Positions 1-13,179 are shown, counted from the stretch's first letter. The stretch: 64,000 nt of DNA from Acanthaster planci (GCF_001949145.1 NW_019091408.1:250702-314701); one strand, 5' to 3'. Translations and numbers: made by a program. Notes: generated by a model not told the origin, from the sequence alone.

Positions 1-17
1 CATGAATTTGTTCCCCT
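1..17. other. Window edge with left target-duplication candidate
   Basis: TTCCCCT at 11-17 recurs at 229-235 on the far side of the adjoining inverted-repeat element and is the likely target-site duplication. Confidence -1.
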
Positions 18-228
18 GGGAAGAGTTCCATATACGGATGCCTGTAATTATTTCCTACACACAGTGACCTAAAAGACGTCAAAAAGCAAGAACAAGTCCA
101 GAAAAAGTTCAACTTAGGAGGAAAAAAACAAGTTGTTTACGTAGAAAACATTAAAAATTTCATAACAGCCTCGCAGGATTTTGCACAGGATGTCAAGTGG
201 TATCCGTATGTGGAACTCTTTCCTTTAC
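18..228. mobile_element. MITE family A, copy 1
   Basis: Begins GGGAAGAGTTCCATATACGG and ends with the inverted form (TATCCGTATGTGGAACTC near 201-218). Related copies lie at 45978-46175 and 46761-46954 and share the interior stretch AAAAAACAAGTTGTTTAC. It carries no coding sequence. The superfamily is not recognised. Confidence -1.
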
Positions 229-301
229 TTCCCCTCTCTCATGTCTGTTCAGTCTTCTCAGCATGCACACATGACAAGTAAAAAAGGCTTATTCACTCAT
301 A

Positions 302-388
302 GTACCCCAAAAACTGTGGGGTCCGATGTCCACCCCACTCAGTGGGAGCAGGGCAGAAGTGACATTGGACCCCACACAGTTGGGGTAC
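302..388. repeat. GC-rich hairpin, copy 1
   Basis: The arm at 302-330 (GTACCCCAAAAACTGTGGGG then TCCGATGTC) pairs with 361-388 (GACATTGGACC then CCACACAGTTGGGGTAC), with a 30-base loop that holds a smaller palindrome. A related hairpin lies at 1304-1370. Confidence -1.
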
Positions 389-428
389 AATGTAGATCAC
401 TCACTGCGACCATGGACACATGATGGAG

Positions 429-3296
429 CTAGGAACTGTTGCCTCAGAAACACTAATTTTTTTTTCAAAGCAGTCTCATGGGCTTGAGTACAGGTTATCA
501 AGCGGCGTCCGTGCATGGAATTATTCCCAATTGCCTGTTTAAAGACAAAACGTGCCTTGGACATGGACCGAAACAGAAGTTCAAGACAGCCACTTCCCCT
601 TTAAATAAGTCACGGGAAAATACCTGCTCGGTCAATTCTGGCCATGCTCACCTTTCGTGTTGGTCGTTTTCGAGCCATTTTTGCCGGCTGTTTTCCTCTG
701 CCGAGCTTCCTGTCCAGATTTGCCCATGTTTGCACTAATCAGTGAGATATGGGAGGCGATCAAGGCGCTGTCTCGGTGATTTTATTGAACTTTTGCAGGT
801 TTCTCACAAACGTTTTACACCAGCACGCAGTGTAGACTTCTATTCCCGGCAACGAAATTCGCTGTGCGACGACAGCACACGTATTCACTTGCAAATTAGG
901 AGAGTTGACACGTGTGACATGCCTGGGTAAATATAGTCTGGCCCTATTTACCGTGAGTAGTAGCTTTACACTGTTGTTCGGCTGGATTTCTGACTAAATT
1001 CATGACGTCAAATGTTGATAGACCTTTCCAAAATTACCCATTAGAGGGCGCTTCTAATGGTCAACAGATGGTAATTTTTGGTCAATCAACTCGGCGGATA
1101 ATTGACCCTTCAGAATTGGTTGTAAAAAACATAATCCGTGTGCAAGATTCAAGGGCAGTTTTGAAACGTAAAATTTGTACAGATTGAGCCAGGGAGAGTT
1201 GAAGTTGGGTGAGTATTGAGATGAGGGGATGCATGTGACTCGGGTAGGCTTTGGCCCTGTGCCAGTAGGGTAACGTTACTTATACATGTACCATACCCTC
1301 CATGCCCCAACTATGGGGGCCGACGTTCGCGGGAGAGGAGCGGACGTCGGACCCCACAGTTCTGGGGGTAGGCTAACGATACGTCAGGCCATCCTCGCTC
1401 TATGTTTAGGCCTACATTTAGTTTTTTTTCTGGAAGTCTAGCTGACTCACAAATGAAGTAACCGGTCGGCCTACCCATATGGCCATATGAACAGTACTGC
1501 TACTGGGCCTACTCTTTTAGACCAGTTACTGTGATCACTCTCCAATCTCTTACCTGGTACTGTGGTAGTACGTTAGGGCCTAATATCAATAATGTAATAA
1601 ACAATTTTCGTACAATTAATCATGTTTATTTTTTGAAGCAAATTTAAAATATTATGTTTATTACACGTACTATTATACTTGGTGAGTATATGAACTGCAC
1701 TAACTGTATCATGTTTGTCGGAAATTTTGAATTTTGCATTGCCAATGAGTGTTCCCATGTATGCAGTTAGCAATACTCGTCCAGGTAATCAATAACTTAT
1801 GGCCTCAGGATTATTTCTATTCAAACAGAGTAAAAAATTTGTAAGTTTTTAAGTTTTGATAAAAAGATGTAATTTTTCCAAAGTTGTAAATTTTCCTTCA
1901 CCGTGTCTGACATTACCTTCTGCCTATCTCTTAATAAACAATTATTTCTAATGCCGCCCCACCCTTGGATATCCTTGTTAAGTTCCCATACATGTTTGTC
2001 AATATGCCAAAGGTGTCTGAAAGCACATTTTAACTGTGAAGATGCCCAGATTTTTTCAGAATCAAAATAAGGGCTTCTGCACTGAAAAACAATTTACATG
2101 TACGTGCATGAAGCACACCCCAAATCTCCATTACAGTAGTCTTACATCAATCATACTTTTACCCTCCAGGATGATTGATAGTGAATAATAATGTTGGCAT
2201 TATTGTTGCAATTTTTTTTGCGTTTCTTACGCAATTTGAAGTATTTACAGCGGATATTTAGAATTGCTAACATTAATTATGAATAAAATAGTTCAGATCT
2301 AACGAGATGGTTATAATTCTCAGAGAATTAAAATTCAGAAAGAAGACATTTTAAATATTGTTTCAGACATTGATAAAAGAATAAGTCCACTAAGAAAATG
2401 AAATTCGCGATACCCACATACCAGTATTTATTTTGCCTTCATCTAAACATGTAATAAGATGAATGTCAAAGTTGTTGCTGCATTTTAGATTGGTGTACAA
2501 AAGTTCTGTTAAAAAAAGAGAAGTCATTCCTTGCTGGGTCAATAACTTGTGTAACCATGGAGCTCCATGATGTAACATGACAGTGTAGTCCCCATCTCGT
2601 TCTCTCGACATATGGCATCTTTAAGGAGAACACAGGAAAAAATGGAGTCAGTTATCGGTAAAATGAAACATTTTTACAACATGAGGCTATTTTGTTTCTT
2701 CTGAAACCCAAATCATTCTCTTTATCTCTATTTTGTTCATAATAAAGATCTTTAATGGCCATCCTAGAGAACATTTCTCGATACCACGATAATAGAGATT
2801 CCACCTCCGCTTGCATACAGTGCGCACACAGATTTTCTGTGCTACCTGTATCGTAGAGGAAAATAAATTGAACCACAAACAAAATTTCGTGAATAAAGTT
2901 AAAACATAAGAGTTAAACAACAACAAGGACAGGATAATTCAGGAAGGTGAGCGAGCAATCTTTATCTTGATAGGGAAATGTGATAACCACCGTGATAATA
3001 GAGTAACCCATCCCATGTAGGCCTAACCACTTACATGTACGTTAGGCCTATTAAGATTTGCCCTCTCTAACTTCCACATCTGTAAATTTAATTTTGCAAA
3101 TACCGATTGTTTCATCAATGCCCAATATACAGTTTTGTATCACTCTAGCAGGGAGAGGAGGTTCAGTACCTGGGGAACAGGTTTCAAATGTATACGTGTA
3201 CATCCAATTGTTGCTGTTTATGACACTTGAAAACTATGTTGATCCAATGAGAAAATACAGGGTGTGATTTTTGAATCAGGGAGGTGCAGAAAAAAT
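429..3296. other. No gene recognised
   Basis: Apart from the hairpin at 1304-1370 I see no feature here. The short open frames have no recognisable domain, no splice continuity and AT-rich composition. Confidence -1.
1304..1370. repeat. GC-rich hairpin, copy 2
   Basis: The arms are GCCCCAACTATGGGGGCC..CGACGTTCGC and CGGACGTCGGACCCCACAG..TTCTGGGGGTA. The wording matches the hairpin at 302-388 (CCCCA, AACTGTGGGGTCCGA, CGTC), so the two are probably copies of one tiny element. Confidence -1.
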
Positions 3297-3445
3297 TGTA
3301 TCTCGATTGAGTGATGAGACATCTGCACCAATACGCAGAAGGTCCTGGGTTTATGTCCCACTGGAGTATGCTTGTGAAATTTTTCTCACACCCTTAGACA
3401 GCACTGAGTACATGTAGAGTCTTTATACGTTTGTGTGGGCCCCCC
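3297..3445 (+). repeat. tRNA-derived SINE-like unit
   Basis: Contains a tRNA-like layout: GATTGAGTGATGAGAC (weak A-box), an anticodon-arm-like TCTGC...GCAGA at 3322-3339, and GGTCCTGGGTTTATGTCCCA at 3341-3360 with a GGG/CCC stem resembling a T-arm/B-box. The B-box core is degenerate (TTTATG for TTCGA), so it is a decayed SINE and not a tRNA gene. A similar B-box-like string (AGTCCTGGGTTGTAC) occurs near 7719-7733. Confidence -1.
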
Positions 3446-3830
3446 ACAAAAAAAGTGTTAAAATTTAAGAATTCTTTCCTGCTTTTCCATTTCTAAAAGA
3501 AATTTTACACATAATTTGTTGCAGTCCTGACAGTCTTTGGTTTTAGGTAAAATCCATGTGTTTCTCTCTAATTTTTCAAATGTTCTTAACAGCTTATGTG
3601 GTTGTCCAAAACTAACTTTTGCAGCCTGGGCAGTCATCATTGCTTACCCGGGCATGGTTTGTACTCATTTTGTAGAGATTTTTAGGAAACTGAACATTGC
3701 ATGGTACAATGTAGAATATTGTGCATCCCGGTATATCATGTAGCCCTCCAGTGTTTACGCCCCAACTATAGCACCAGTCTCAACTACAGTTGGGACAGTC
3801 CCAGCTACATGTATAATGCTAGAATATGTG

Positions 3831-4514
3831 TTAGGCAGGTCTACCTGTGGAGCTGATTGCGGTGTGTTAGGCAGGCCTACATGTGCCTGTGGAGCTGATT
3901 GCGGTGTGGTAGGCGGGCCTACATGTACCTGTGGAACTGATTGCTGTGTGTTAGACGGGCCTACATGTACCTGTGGAGCTGATTGCGGTGTGTTAGGTTG
4001 GCCTACCTGTGGAACTGATTGCGATGTGGTACGCGGGCCTACCTGTTGAACTGATTGCTGTGTGTTAGGCGGGCCTACATGTACCTGTGGAGCTGATTGC
4101 GGTGTGTTAGGTTGGCCTACCTGTGGAACTGATTGTGGTGTGGTAGGCGGGCCTACCTGTGGAACTGATTGCTGTGTGTTAGGCGGGCCTACCTGTGGAG
4201 TTGATTGCGGTGTGTTAGGTTGGCCTACCTGTGGAACTGATTGCGGTGTGGTAGGTTGGCCTACCTGTGGAACTGATTGCGGTGTGGTAGGCGGGCCTAC
4301 CTGTGGAACTGATTGCGGTGTGGTAGGCGGGCCTACCTGTGGAACTGATTGCTGTGTGTTAGGCGGGCCTACCTGTGGAGTTGATTGCGGTGTGTTAGGC
4401 AGGCCTACCTGTGGAGTTGATTGCGGTGTGTTAGGCAGGCCTACCTGTGGAGTTGATTGCGGTGTGTTAGGCAGGCCTACCTGTTGAGTTGATTGCAGTG
4501 TGTTAGGCAGGCCT
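3831..4514. repeat. 36-bp minisatellite, about 18 units, open on both strands
   Basis: The unit GGCCTACCTGTGGAACTGAT + TGCGGTGTGGTAGGCG repeats at 36 bases, with several 42-base units. As the unit is a multiple of 3, long frames exist on both strands. The minus frame (3755-4600, 281 codons) reads VGPPTTPQSVPQ-like 12-residue repeats after an unrecognised N-terminus. The plus frames (3816-4049, 4062-4487) read CGTDCGVVGGPT-like repeats. I see no splice sites, domain or signal peptide that would make either a gene. A short coding exon on the minus strand remains possible at low confidence. Confidence -1.
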
Positions 4515-4600
4515 AATGCCATTTCGTGTAAATCATGATTATGCTCAAACACCAAAAACGACCATATACAGTACATACATGTACATGTAAATGCAGTCAA

Positions 4601-5297
4601 GGCTTTTCACTGACTGTGTCTTTGTGGAGAGAACTTGTGTACATTTATTCCCTTCCAATTATTAACCACATCATTTCTTTGTTGGATCAGTATCTCTTCA
4701 CGGGCACCCATGTTCGATTTTGATAACATTGGATTGGATATGGTTAGGGGTGTGGCTTCTTGGATCTGCATGTAGTTGTACAACAAAATTTCATTGATTG
4801 TAAGGAGAGATGGAAGAGATGATTTTGTCTGGAAGGATTAGATTCTGGCATTGGAATATTCTGTTTCTGCTAGTTGTTTTCCTCAACTTACATTTGTAAA
4901 TGTTTCTATACATGCACTAGTACATGTGGTCCAGTACTTCGCTTTTTGGGGGATGCTGAGATTTCCTCAGTTTTAGGATGTTGTATTGCACACATTTTTA
5001 CAATCTGTTCTTGAGAAATTTATACCGGTATATTTTGAAAAGCGAGTGGGTGTGAAATACACTAAAGAGAGATTGTGTGCAATGGTTAACTGCAGACAGT
5101 GTAATGAGAATTATATTGGATAATAATTACAAAGTGCATTTCTACATGAATGTGAAATTGATGACTTTACATACATGTACGATGTACTGTGCATGCCTGA
5201 AAAATGTCAGCAAAATCTGTTGACAGACAGCCGGTGACAGCTTTTAGTTCTGTGGATTTCTCAGAGTCGTACTGGTACAGCTTACCAAATTTGATAC
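4601..5297. other. No gene recognised
   Basis: AT-rich sequence with scattered TACATGTA motifs. Nothing else is supported. Confidence -1.
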
Positions 5298-5994
5298 TGT
5301 TGTATTATCCTGCCAGCTGCCGGATAGGTTTCTGAGCCGCAAGCATTAGGTTCTCACTGATACGACCGTAATTAACAGACAATGACACTGTCTCGGTCGT
5401 TTGCTCTACAACTGACAAAATCTTTATTGAAGCTCTCCTCAATAAAATAGGGTTGACAGACTGATAACTGATCAGTGAGTTGACGGATTGTTTGGATGGT
5501 CTATGGGTGGACGGACCAATTTGATGGGTCGACAGACAGACCCCTGGATATGCTTACTTGGCTTCTCTCCTTCTACTGGCTACATGTACATGTACATCTG
5601 CCTCCACACAAATTAACACAGACGCCACTTGGGCCCATATGGCTACTGTGAAGACTCAAATGTCGGGCTGTTGACCAGTGGTCTGCTGGGTGGTCGTGCA
5701 GACTGAATTCTGACCCTGGCATAGGCCCTTAAATGCCTGTTACAGTCTCTTGATGGACATTTCCATCAAGAATATGATTGGTCATTTGCAAGTTTGACCA
5801 AACCTTCCTTCAAAGATTTGACCAATGGGGAAACTTATATGCAAATCAAACTTTGAGGAAGGTTTGGTCAAACTTGTCAGTTGTAGAGCAAATGACAGAG
5901 ACAGTGTCATTGTCTGTTAATTCCGCTTGTATCAGTGAGAACCTTGCACTTGCGGCGCAGAAACCTATCCAGCAGCTGGCAGGATAATACAACA
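5298..5994. mobile_element. Foldback element with 121-bp terminal inverted repeats
   Basis: 5298-5418 and 5874-5994 are inverted copies of equal length with about 110 of 121 matches by hand count, both starting TGTTGTATTATCCTGCCAGC. A second, inner pair (5790-5815 with 5851-5875) abuts the right arm. No long frame has transposase features. No clear target-site duplication was found, so the class is open. Confidence -1.
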
Positions 5995-8079
5995 TTACAA
6001 TCCATGACTGTCGGTTCCAAAAGTGTGTGTAATTGACACTGAATGACCCTTGACCTGAGAAATAAAGAGTTTATTGGCTTCACTGGCAATCTGGCATACA
6101 CTGTACATTATATCCAGTATGTTACTGTACCGGTACCTTCAAAAACATGCCCCACTTATGAAATTATAACAAAGATTGCAAGCTTGGAACTTTTTTAAGG
6201 GGCCATTTCTAGGTTTCATTTGGAAGAAGGACACCAAATAGCGACCCCAAAGAATTTATGCACATTTATAGTTTTTCATACCGAACAAATTATTTTTACA
6301 ATAAACATGAATGTGTTATCCTGAGGCAGTAGCAGAAAGTACATCACACTGAGTATTAAGTACTGATACCACCAAAATGGCAGAAAAGATGGATGGTATT
6401 TGGTGTTCCCTTACAGGTGAAACAGTAATGGTAAGCATTTGGGCTTTCCTGGGGGTAAATACATGTACATCCACAGTATACTTTTACATGTTTTAGGTGC
6501 AGTTTCTAAGGAATGTCAATTTTTTTTTTAAGGTTGACCCAAAAATACATGTACCGGTATTTGAGAATCTCCCATCAATCAGTTTCTATTATTGGTCAAA
6601 ATGTCGCTAGTTGGTACCCAAATTTGCATATATATAATAAGCCACATACCGGTAGTCATGTACCGGTATAAGTACCGTACATGTCTGTTCAATGTACATA
6701 AAAGTAACCGGCATTTACTTGTATTTGACGTATTTGATTTGCTGGTAATGGAATATCGTGCATGAACGACAGTTGGGGGATAATTGGATTGCGTGCACAG
6801 TATACACATACAGGTATGTACATGTACCAGTACCAAACATTTACATGTACCATAGGTGCATCTATAATACAACGTTCTCAGACATCCAGATAATCAGTAG
6901 CATCTTATTGTGATCCTGGAAATTCCATCAACTTTATTTTGCAACTTGTGATATTTGGGATACAGGCAGTTTTGAAATTTCAGGCATTTTAGCACATTCA
7001 GGTAACCCCTGGGCCGAAAAAAGGCCAGGAAGGTAGCATATTGGTACTCGCTTTATTTGATATTTTTGTCGTTGTTGATGTACCAATAAGCTTTGTAAAG
7101 TTACTATTAAACAAATTGAAAACTTGGTTCCAAAAAATGCAATTTTATTCACAAGTTGTCTCGTACATGACACCCCCATTGTATTGGTTTTGTTCAACTC
7201 CAAAGGAATTGTAATCCTTACATTTGCCTCAATTGTTGTGGGGCAGATCACCACAGACAGTCGTACCGTATGACAAATATACATGTACATGTATGTGCAT
7301 ACAGTACAGACTTACACGACCTTACGATTATGAAATGTGCCAATTTTTTTTTTTTTTTCAGCACATCTATGTCTAAGTTGACATGTTACCGGTATAAACA
7401 TGTGCTTGTATAAGACATGTGCTGGCACTGTCAATCAATTACCGGTAAGCTGAAATAGACGCTTGTAGGAAATTGCACACGCACATGAAGCACTGGAGTT
7501 ACTGGTACGTTTACGTGTACATGCACACTGGATTGCCAAATGTAAGTTTGGCATGTTCAGGAAACCCCTACTCATGTGTCATAATATTGAATGTGAACTA
7601 CATGTATGGAGCTTCAGAAACAAAGCCGTAGCTTACAACGTGCACATTTTGTACTGTATGTACATGTTCGTGTTCCTGTAGTTTGTGTAATGCTCCCACT
7701 CAGCAGTGCATGTGGAAAAGTCCTGGGTTGTACAACTTCCATATGATAAGTCCAGAAAGTGTGAGAATGTTTAGATTTTTGCTTACAAAGATACAGTGTT
7801 GTTGGACTTCAGTTACCAGCATTCATTGGCCTAATTGATAACCTTCTAAAAAGTTCAAACACGTTGCCATACGCTAAGTACATGTAACTGTTCTGTGTAT
7901 GGGTATTTACATGCTGTTGTCTACACATACTGTGTACTGTACTCTGCTAGTGCTGCAGGTGAAAACGAGACAAATGTCACATTGATGTACAGAAATGCTG
8001 CTCTTTGCGTGAGTGAGGGATGGGGTACATGTATTTTTATAGTGCAACAGTGTCCCTTTGATGTGAACACACCAAGTCT
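5995..8079. other. No gene recognised
   Basis: Dense in TACATGTA and ACCGGTA palindromes. A SINE-like B-box string lies near 7719-7733. No supported coding region. Confidence -1.
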
Positions 8080-9055
8080 TGACCAGAGTAGCCTGAGACC
8101 TNNNNNNNNNNNNNNNNNNNNNNNNNNNNNNNNNNNNNNNNNNNNNNNNNNNNNNNNNNNNNNNNNNNNNNNNNNNNNNNNNNNNNNNNNNNNNNNNNNN
8201 NNNNNNNNNNNNNNNNNNNNNNNNNNNNNNNNNNNNNNNNNNNNNNNNNNNNNNNNNNNNNNNNNNNNNNNNNNNNNNNNNNNNNNNNNNNNNNNNNNNN
8301 NNNNNNNNNNNNNNNNNNNNNNNNNNNNNNNNNNNNNNNNNNNNNNNNNNNNNNNNNNNNNNNNNNNNNNNNNNNNNNNNNNNNNNNNNNNNNNNNNNNN
8401 NNNNNNNNNNNNNNNNNNNNNNNNNNNNNNNNNNNNNNNNNNNNNNNNNNNNNNNNNNNNNNNNNNNNNNNNNNNNNNNNNNNNNNNNNNNNNNNNNNNN
8501 NNNNNNNNNNNNNNNNNNNNNNNNNNNNNNNNNNNNNNNNNNNNNNNNNNNNNNNNNNNNNNNNNNNNNNNNNNNNNNNNNNNNNNNNNNNNNNNNNNNN
8601 NNNNNNNNNNNNNNNNNNNNNNNNNNNNNNNNNNNNNNNNNNNNNNNNNNNNNNNNNNNNNNNNNNNNNNNNNNNNNNNNNNNNNNNNNNNNNNNNNNNN
8701 NNNNNNNNNNNNNNNNNNNNNNNNNNNNNNNNNNNNNNNNNNNNNNNNNNNNNNNNNNNNNNNNNNNNNNNNNNNNNNNNNNNNNNNNNNNNNNNNNNNN
8801 NNNNNNNNNNNNNNNNNNNNNNNNNNNNNNNNNNNNNNNNNNNNNNNNNNNNNNNNNNNNNNNNNNNNNNNNNNNNNNNNNNNNNNNNNNNNNNNNNNNN
8901 NNNNNNNNNNNNNNNNNNNNNNNNNNNNNNNNNNNNNNNNNNNNNNNNNNNNNNNNNNNNNNNNNGACCAGAGCAGCCTGAGACCTGACCAGAGCAACTG
9001 GAGACTTAACCAGAGCAACTGGAGACTTGACCAGAGCAACCTGACCAGAGTGATT
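8080..9055. repeat. 21-bp minisatellite spanning an assembly gap
   Basis: Units of GACCAGAGCAACTGGAGACT(T) flank the N run on both sides (8083-8101 and 8966-9055), so the gap is most likely more of the same repeat. The unit encodes DQSNWRL/DQSSLRP in one frame. The long frames across the gap on both strands are artefacts of N and of the repeat. Confidence -1.
8102..8965. other. Assembly gap (864 N)
   Basis: Run of N inside the 21-bp minisatellite. Its true length is unknown. Confidence -1.
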
Positions 9056-11417
9056 GACAGCTGTCTGAGCAACTTACATGTAAGACTCACTTGACCCTAG
9101 TGACTTGAGACTTAACCAGTCACTAGAGCAACTTGAAATTTGATTAGAGTGGCTTTTTATGTGTAATTTTACTTTTTATTTCAATGTACATACATGTACA
9201 GCCAAAAGTTTCCCGTTCCTACAAAATTTAATTCTTTTCAATTCAATTCATTTCAATTTAATTAAGAAACATTTATTTCTATACCATGCAACAATCAAAT
9301 ATTGAATATACATGTACATATCATGAGTGACTTAATTGAGAGTATGCAACTTGTCCCAAATGATCAGTGGAACTTGATTAGTGTGACCTGAGCAGAGTAC
9401 ATGTACATGTACCAAGATGAGAGTGACTTGGGGCTTCACCTAAATACTGACTCAAGACTAGACCAGACTAAATTTTGATATTTGACTGAAGCATGTGCTT
9501 GAAAGAACATAAATTTGTACCAGACTGTCTAAACAGTTTAGAATTGACAGACTGTGCAGTGCACGTACATATCAGTAGACGAGCAAGAAATGCGAAATAT
9601 ATCACAGAATTTTCCTGAAATCCTTTACTCGATGCTGTATTGTAATCACATAAATGGATGATCTGTCTGGCAAGAATAGCCTGACTGGTATGTACGTGTA
9701 CATGTACATGTACATACATGTACGTGTACATGTACATGGACTCTGCTGGTGAGATAGAATGAGGGCTATCTTTACAGCGTACTCTGCAGTTGTATGTCAT
9801 GAGTGGGGGAAATACCAGGTAGAACTTGACATTCAATTAATCACAAGACAGTGGCAATCTTACCAGAAGATTTTAAACAATGGTCCATAGCCCTGCCATT
9901 TGGAAAGGGAGATACATGTGATAGCAGTGTATGGCGATGTACAATGTGTATATGCACCCATGACTCCCCATTCTACATGTATCCCACTAACTGCATTATG
10001 AAATACTGAGATACATGTACGTCATCAGTTCGTGGGACTTTTGCAATCAGGCTCCTCTCAGCATGCGCATTTATTTTTTTTTTTAAATAACTGCATTGTT
10101 TGTTTCTTTTTGTTAGTGTTATGTATGCTATCAACATACGGACATGTACATGTACCAACCAGTATACTGGTTCCTCTACCGGTACATGTACATGTACATA
10201 CATGTAAATAGCATAATGAAGCAAGCGTTGCTCTCTGCATAGAAAACAGAACCCTAATTTCCATGGTGATCTGCTCTGAATGATTCATTGAAGTCACCAA
10301 ATTAATCAAGCGGGCAAAAATGTGGCATCCACACAAGGGGAGTTTGCCTAATGAGCATTGCATTGTGCAGGGTTTAGTCATCACAACTGAGAAATGCCAC
10401 ACTGCCTCCAAAGAGATTTGGAACGTGCATTAATTTTTCTTCTGTTGACCACAGATCACATCAGTTCAATCTCAACAAAGTGTCTCTACGTGTACATGTA
10501 CTGTACATGTATCTCCTGCATCAGATCTGAGATCGAAAACAGCATGACCCCTGAAATTTGCAAAAATGGACACACGCACTGAGAAAAATCACTCCAGAAG
10601 TTGCAATCTGTTCGTGATGTTTCCACACCAGCGCTGACTTGTCATGAATATTCACAAGTGATGTCACACTTGCCAGTGATATTCATGAATGATTATTGAA
10701 TGTACCTACATGTGCAGTACCGGCACATGTAGTATTGCTACCCTCCCCCTTAAAGCATGACAAAGGAGACAGATTGAGATGTGACTCAGTTGTGCCTTGT
10801 TGTGAATGTCATGGAATGGGTGTCGAGCAAGTGACAGTTTATGTTAATACTCACGCTGTCAGGACGCTGCAGTGTCTCCACAGCTGCTCTGCTGGTGCGG
10901 CATTTCTTTCTGTGGAGTGGACACACCCTTATTTCTTTTCATCCGAGCGAGAGTTTCTGGCCAATTTGCCAGTGATGAATTCTACATAGTTTGAGAGAGA
11001 AACTTGCATTCAACTCTGGTATGTGTGAGATTGAAATGAAATTTCTTTTTTCTCTTTAGAAAGACACTATTGCATCAGACCATAAACTTTTTAGTGAATT
11101 GGAAATGTTGTTCTCAGTGCCGACTTGCATTAAATTCAATGTCAGTACAAGGTGGAATCGGAACGTAAGGCAGATGACTACATGTACAAACTATTCCGCT
11201 CAAAACTTCCAATCTCTTATTGTGCTTTGCTTAAATCTTGGTCTGTTTGCAGTCTTCACAGAACAGCTTGTAATAAAAAGAACAAAAACAACAAATGTAA
11301 AGCATTGCCTGTACTGTAACTGTTGACTGCTTCACAGCAGATTTGGCTTCAGCATATGAAATTTGCTGTGCTACATGTTGCCTCACAGCTCAGTGACATC
11401 TGGTTCTGAGGCCAGTG
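9056..11417. other. No gene recognised
   Basis: Contains dense (TACATG)n-like stretches at about 9690-9740 and 10140-10206, and one palindrome listed separately. No coding region is supported. Confidence -1.
10641..10689. repeat. Near-palindrome TCATGAATATTC...
   Basis: TCATGAATATTCACAAGTG at the left is answered by CACTTGCCAGTGATATTCATGA at the right across a short spacer. It could fold as a hairpin. No function is assigned. Confidence -1.
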
Positions 11418-11630
11418 TCGTAGAGCTACTAAGCACAGCACTCTATTAAGCAAAGAAAATTTCTGGCAAGCGAAAGCAGGTCCCCAACCAAAATGGTACA
11501 TGTACGTACATGTACAGTGAAGTATTTCATGAATCTTTTACTGGTTCACGAATTTTTTTTTTACTGAGCACATAAAATTTGCTAAGCGATAAAGCATGGT
11601 CTGTGAAATTGGGCCCCAGTTGTCAGCTGA
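11418..11630. repeat. Dispersed repeat with GAAATTGGGCCCC end, copy 1
   Basis: Has ACTGAGCACATAAAATTTGC, TAAGCGATAAAGCATG and the end TGTGAAATTGGGCCCC. The motif order matches 18289-18500 and the end matches 28411-28426. Candidate SINE or MITE. Confidence -1.
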
Positions 11631-13179
11631 GCTTGGTTTGGCATTTTGCTGAGCAGTGCCTACTGCTTAAAAATTGCAGGATAATGAGGATATGGTCAGA
11701 TCTTTATGGAGCGTGCAGGAAGAACGGTTTGGTCGGCCCCAAAACATGCTCAGTAGCCAGATTATTACATGTATGTAAAATAATTTTCAAATTTTATTCT
11801 CAAGCCTTGGGGTGAAGAAAGATGTACCGTATTACCTTAGTGGTTGCCTGTCTGCCATCTTAGATAAACCAAAGAATGCAAGAGTAGACTCCTGATGATT
11901 GAGCGTTAACTCTCACTAATACCCACTGGATCACCCCTGCCATTTGTACACTGAGGAGTGTACTCATTGTAACACAAATGACCCAAATTTAGGTTACTTC
12001 TAGTGATGACATTTCTTTCTTTCTTTCTTTGCAGAAAACTTGGTGGAAAAAAATTTTTTTTTTCATGCAGTGTAACATTCTTCTAAGCTGGATAATGGTT
12101 TCGTCTGCTCTTTCTCTTTTTTGGGGGGCTACAAATAACCGTAACCCCTAAATGGCTCTCAATCTTTTTTTTTTCAGAAATGGTGTGACCTTGTGTGGAC
12201 TTGGTACATGTACAAAATGTAGGTACATGTACGACCGATAGTATTCACTCATGTACATGTACATTGTATATGTGGCACAACCTTCAGTGGCATCAGTGCA
12301 GCTTCGTTTTACAAATTTCTGGTTTAAGTCAGTGTAATCTATGTGCTTTTCATCATTTCTTTGCACATATGTTTCTGGCACAGGTCCAAGATTGCTGTCG
12401 GACTTGATTGTAACAGCATTGTCACCATTATTATTCTTCACAAAGATGTGGGACTTCAACTGAGGCTGCACAGGGCATCTTGAGGTCAGAGTCTTTAAAG
12501 TTAGCCTGGGAGAGACTAGTTTGCCATGGAACCTTAAATATAACTGAAGGAGCATGTGGACGTGTGTACACATTTTTATTTAGGGAGCACCATGCTTCCT
12601 CTGAGAAAGCTCACAAGTTCCCCCGGTGTGCAGCGTTGGTGAAGAGGACAAGATTGGTTCAGAGGCCTGTGTTGCTAAACAGTCCATCAGCCAATCAGTG
12701 GGCACATGCTCTCGGTACGTGACCGGGACAGTGCCTCGATAAAAATGGAAATAGCAAAATCCTTGTCTTAATATGCTTGGTAGAAAAGTTTGATATCACA
12801 TGTTTACTGAAGCACTGTCGTTGCCGAGAGTTCGGAAGAGTTCTGTCAAAATTCAAGTAAGTTTCATCCTGTGTTCATAAATTTGAATCTTGACTAATTT
12901 GGACAAGCAATTTCTGTGAAAAGTGGTACCAAGCAAGCTCCACTTTTTGAAGAAAAAAAGGCCATACACATGTGTTTTTGACTCCAGGAGTGAATCTCCA
13001 GTGATTTGGGCATCTCCAAAAACTGGTTTGTGCGAGATGTAGAAGTTGAAGGATTTTTTGCAACCGACCCAGTACACTGCATCTTGTCCGAGTGTGATCA
13101 CAAAAGTGATATGCTGGTGAGAAGACAACTCTGAGGTTATCCCTGAAATCTTGGCCAAAATTGAACTCCGTCGGAAACA
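11631..13179. other. No gene recognised
   Basis: Includes a short (TTTC)n tract near 12011-12030 and TACATGTA clusters near 12200-12265. A 5' UTR exon of the Kelch gene may lie here, but I cannot point to one. Confidence -1.

Noticed and set aside
7895-9094. Roughly 390-codon open frames on both strands
   Set aside because: Most of each frame is N; the rest is the 21-bp minisatellite. There is no independent coding evidence.
12148-12573. 141-codon minus-strand frame
   Set aside because: No domain, overlaps TACATGTA clusters, no splice or homology support.
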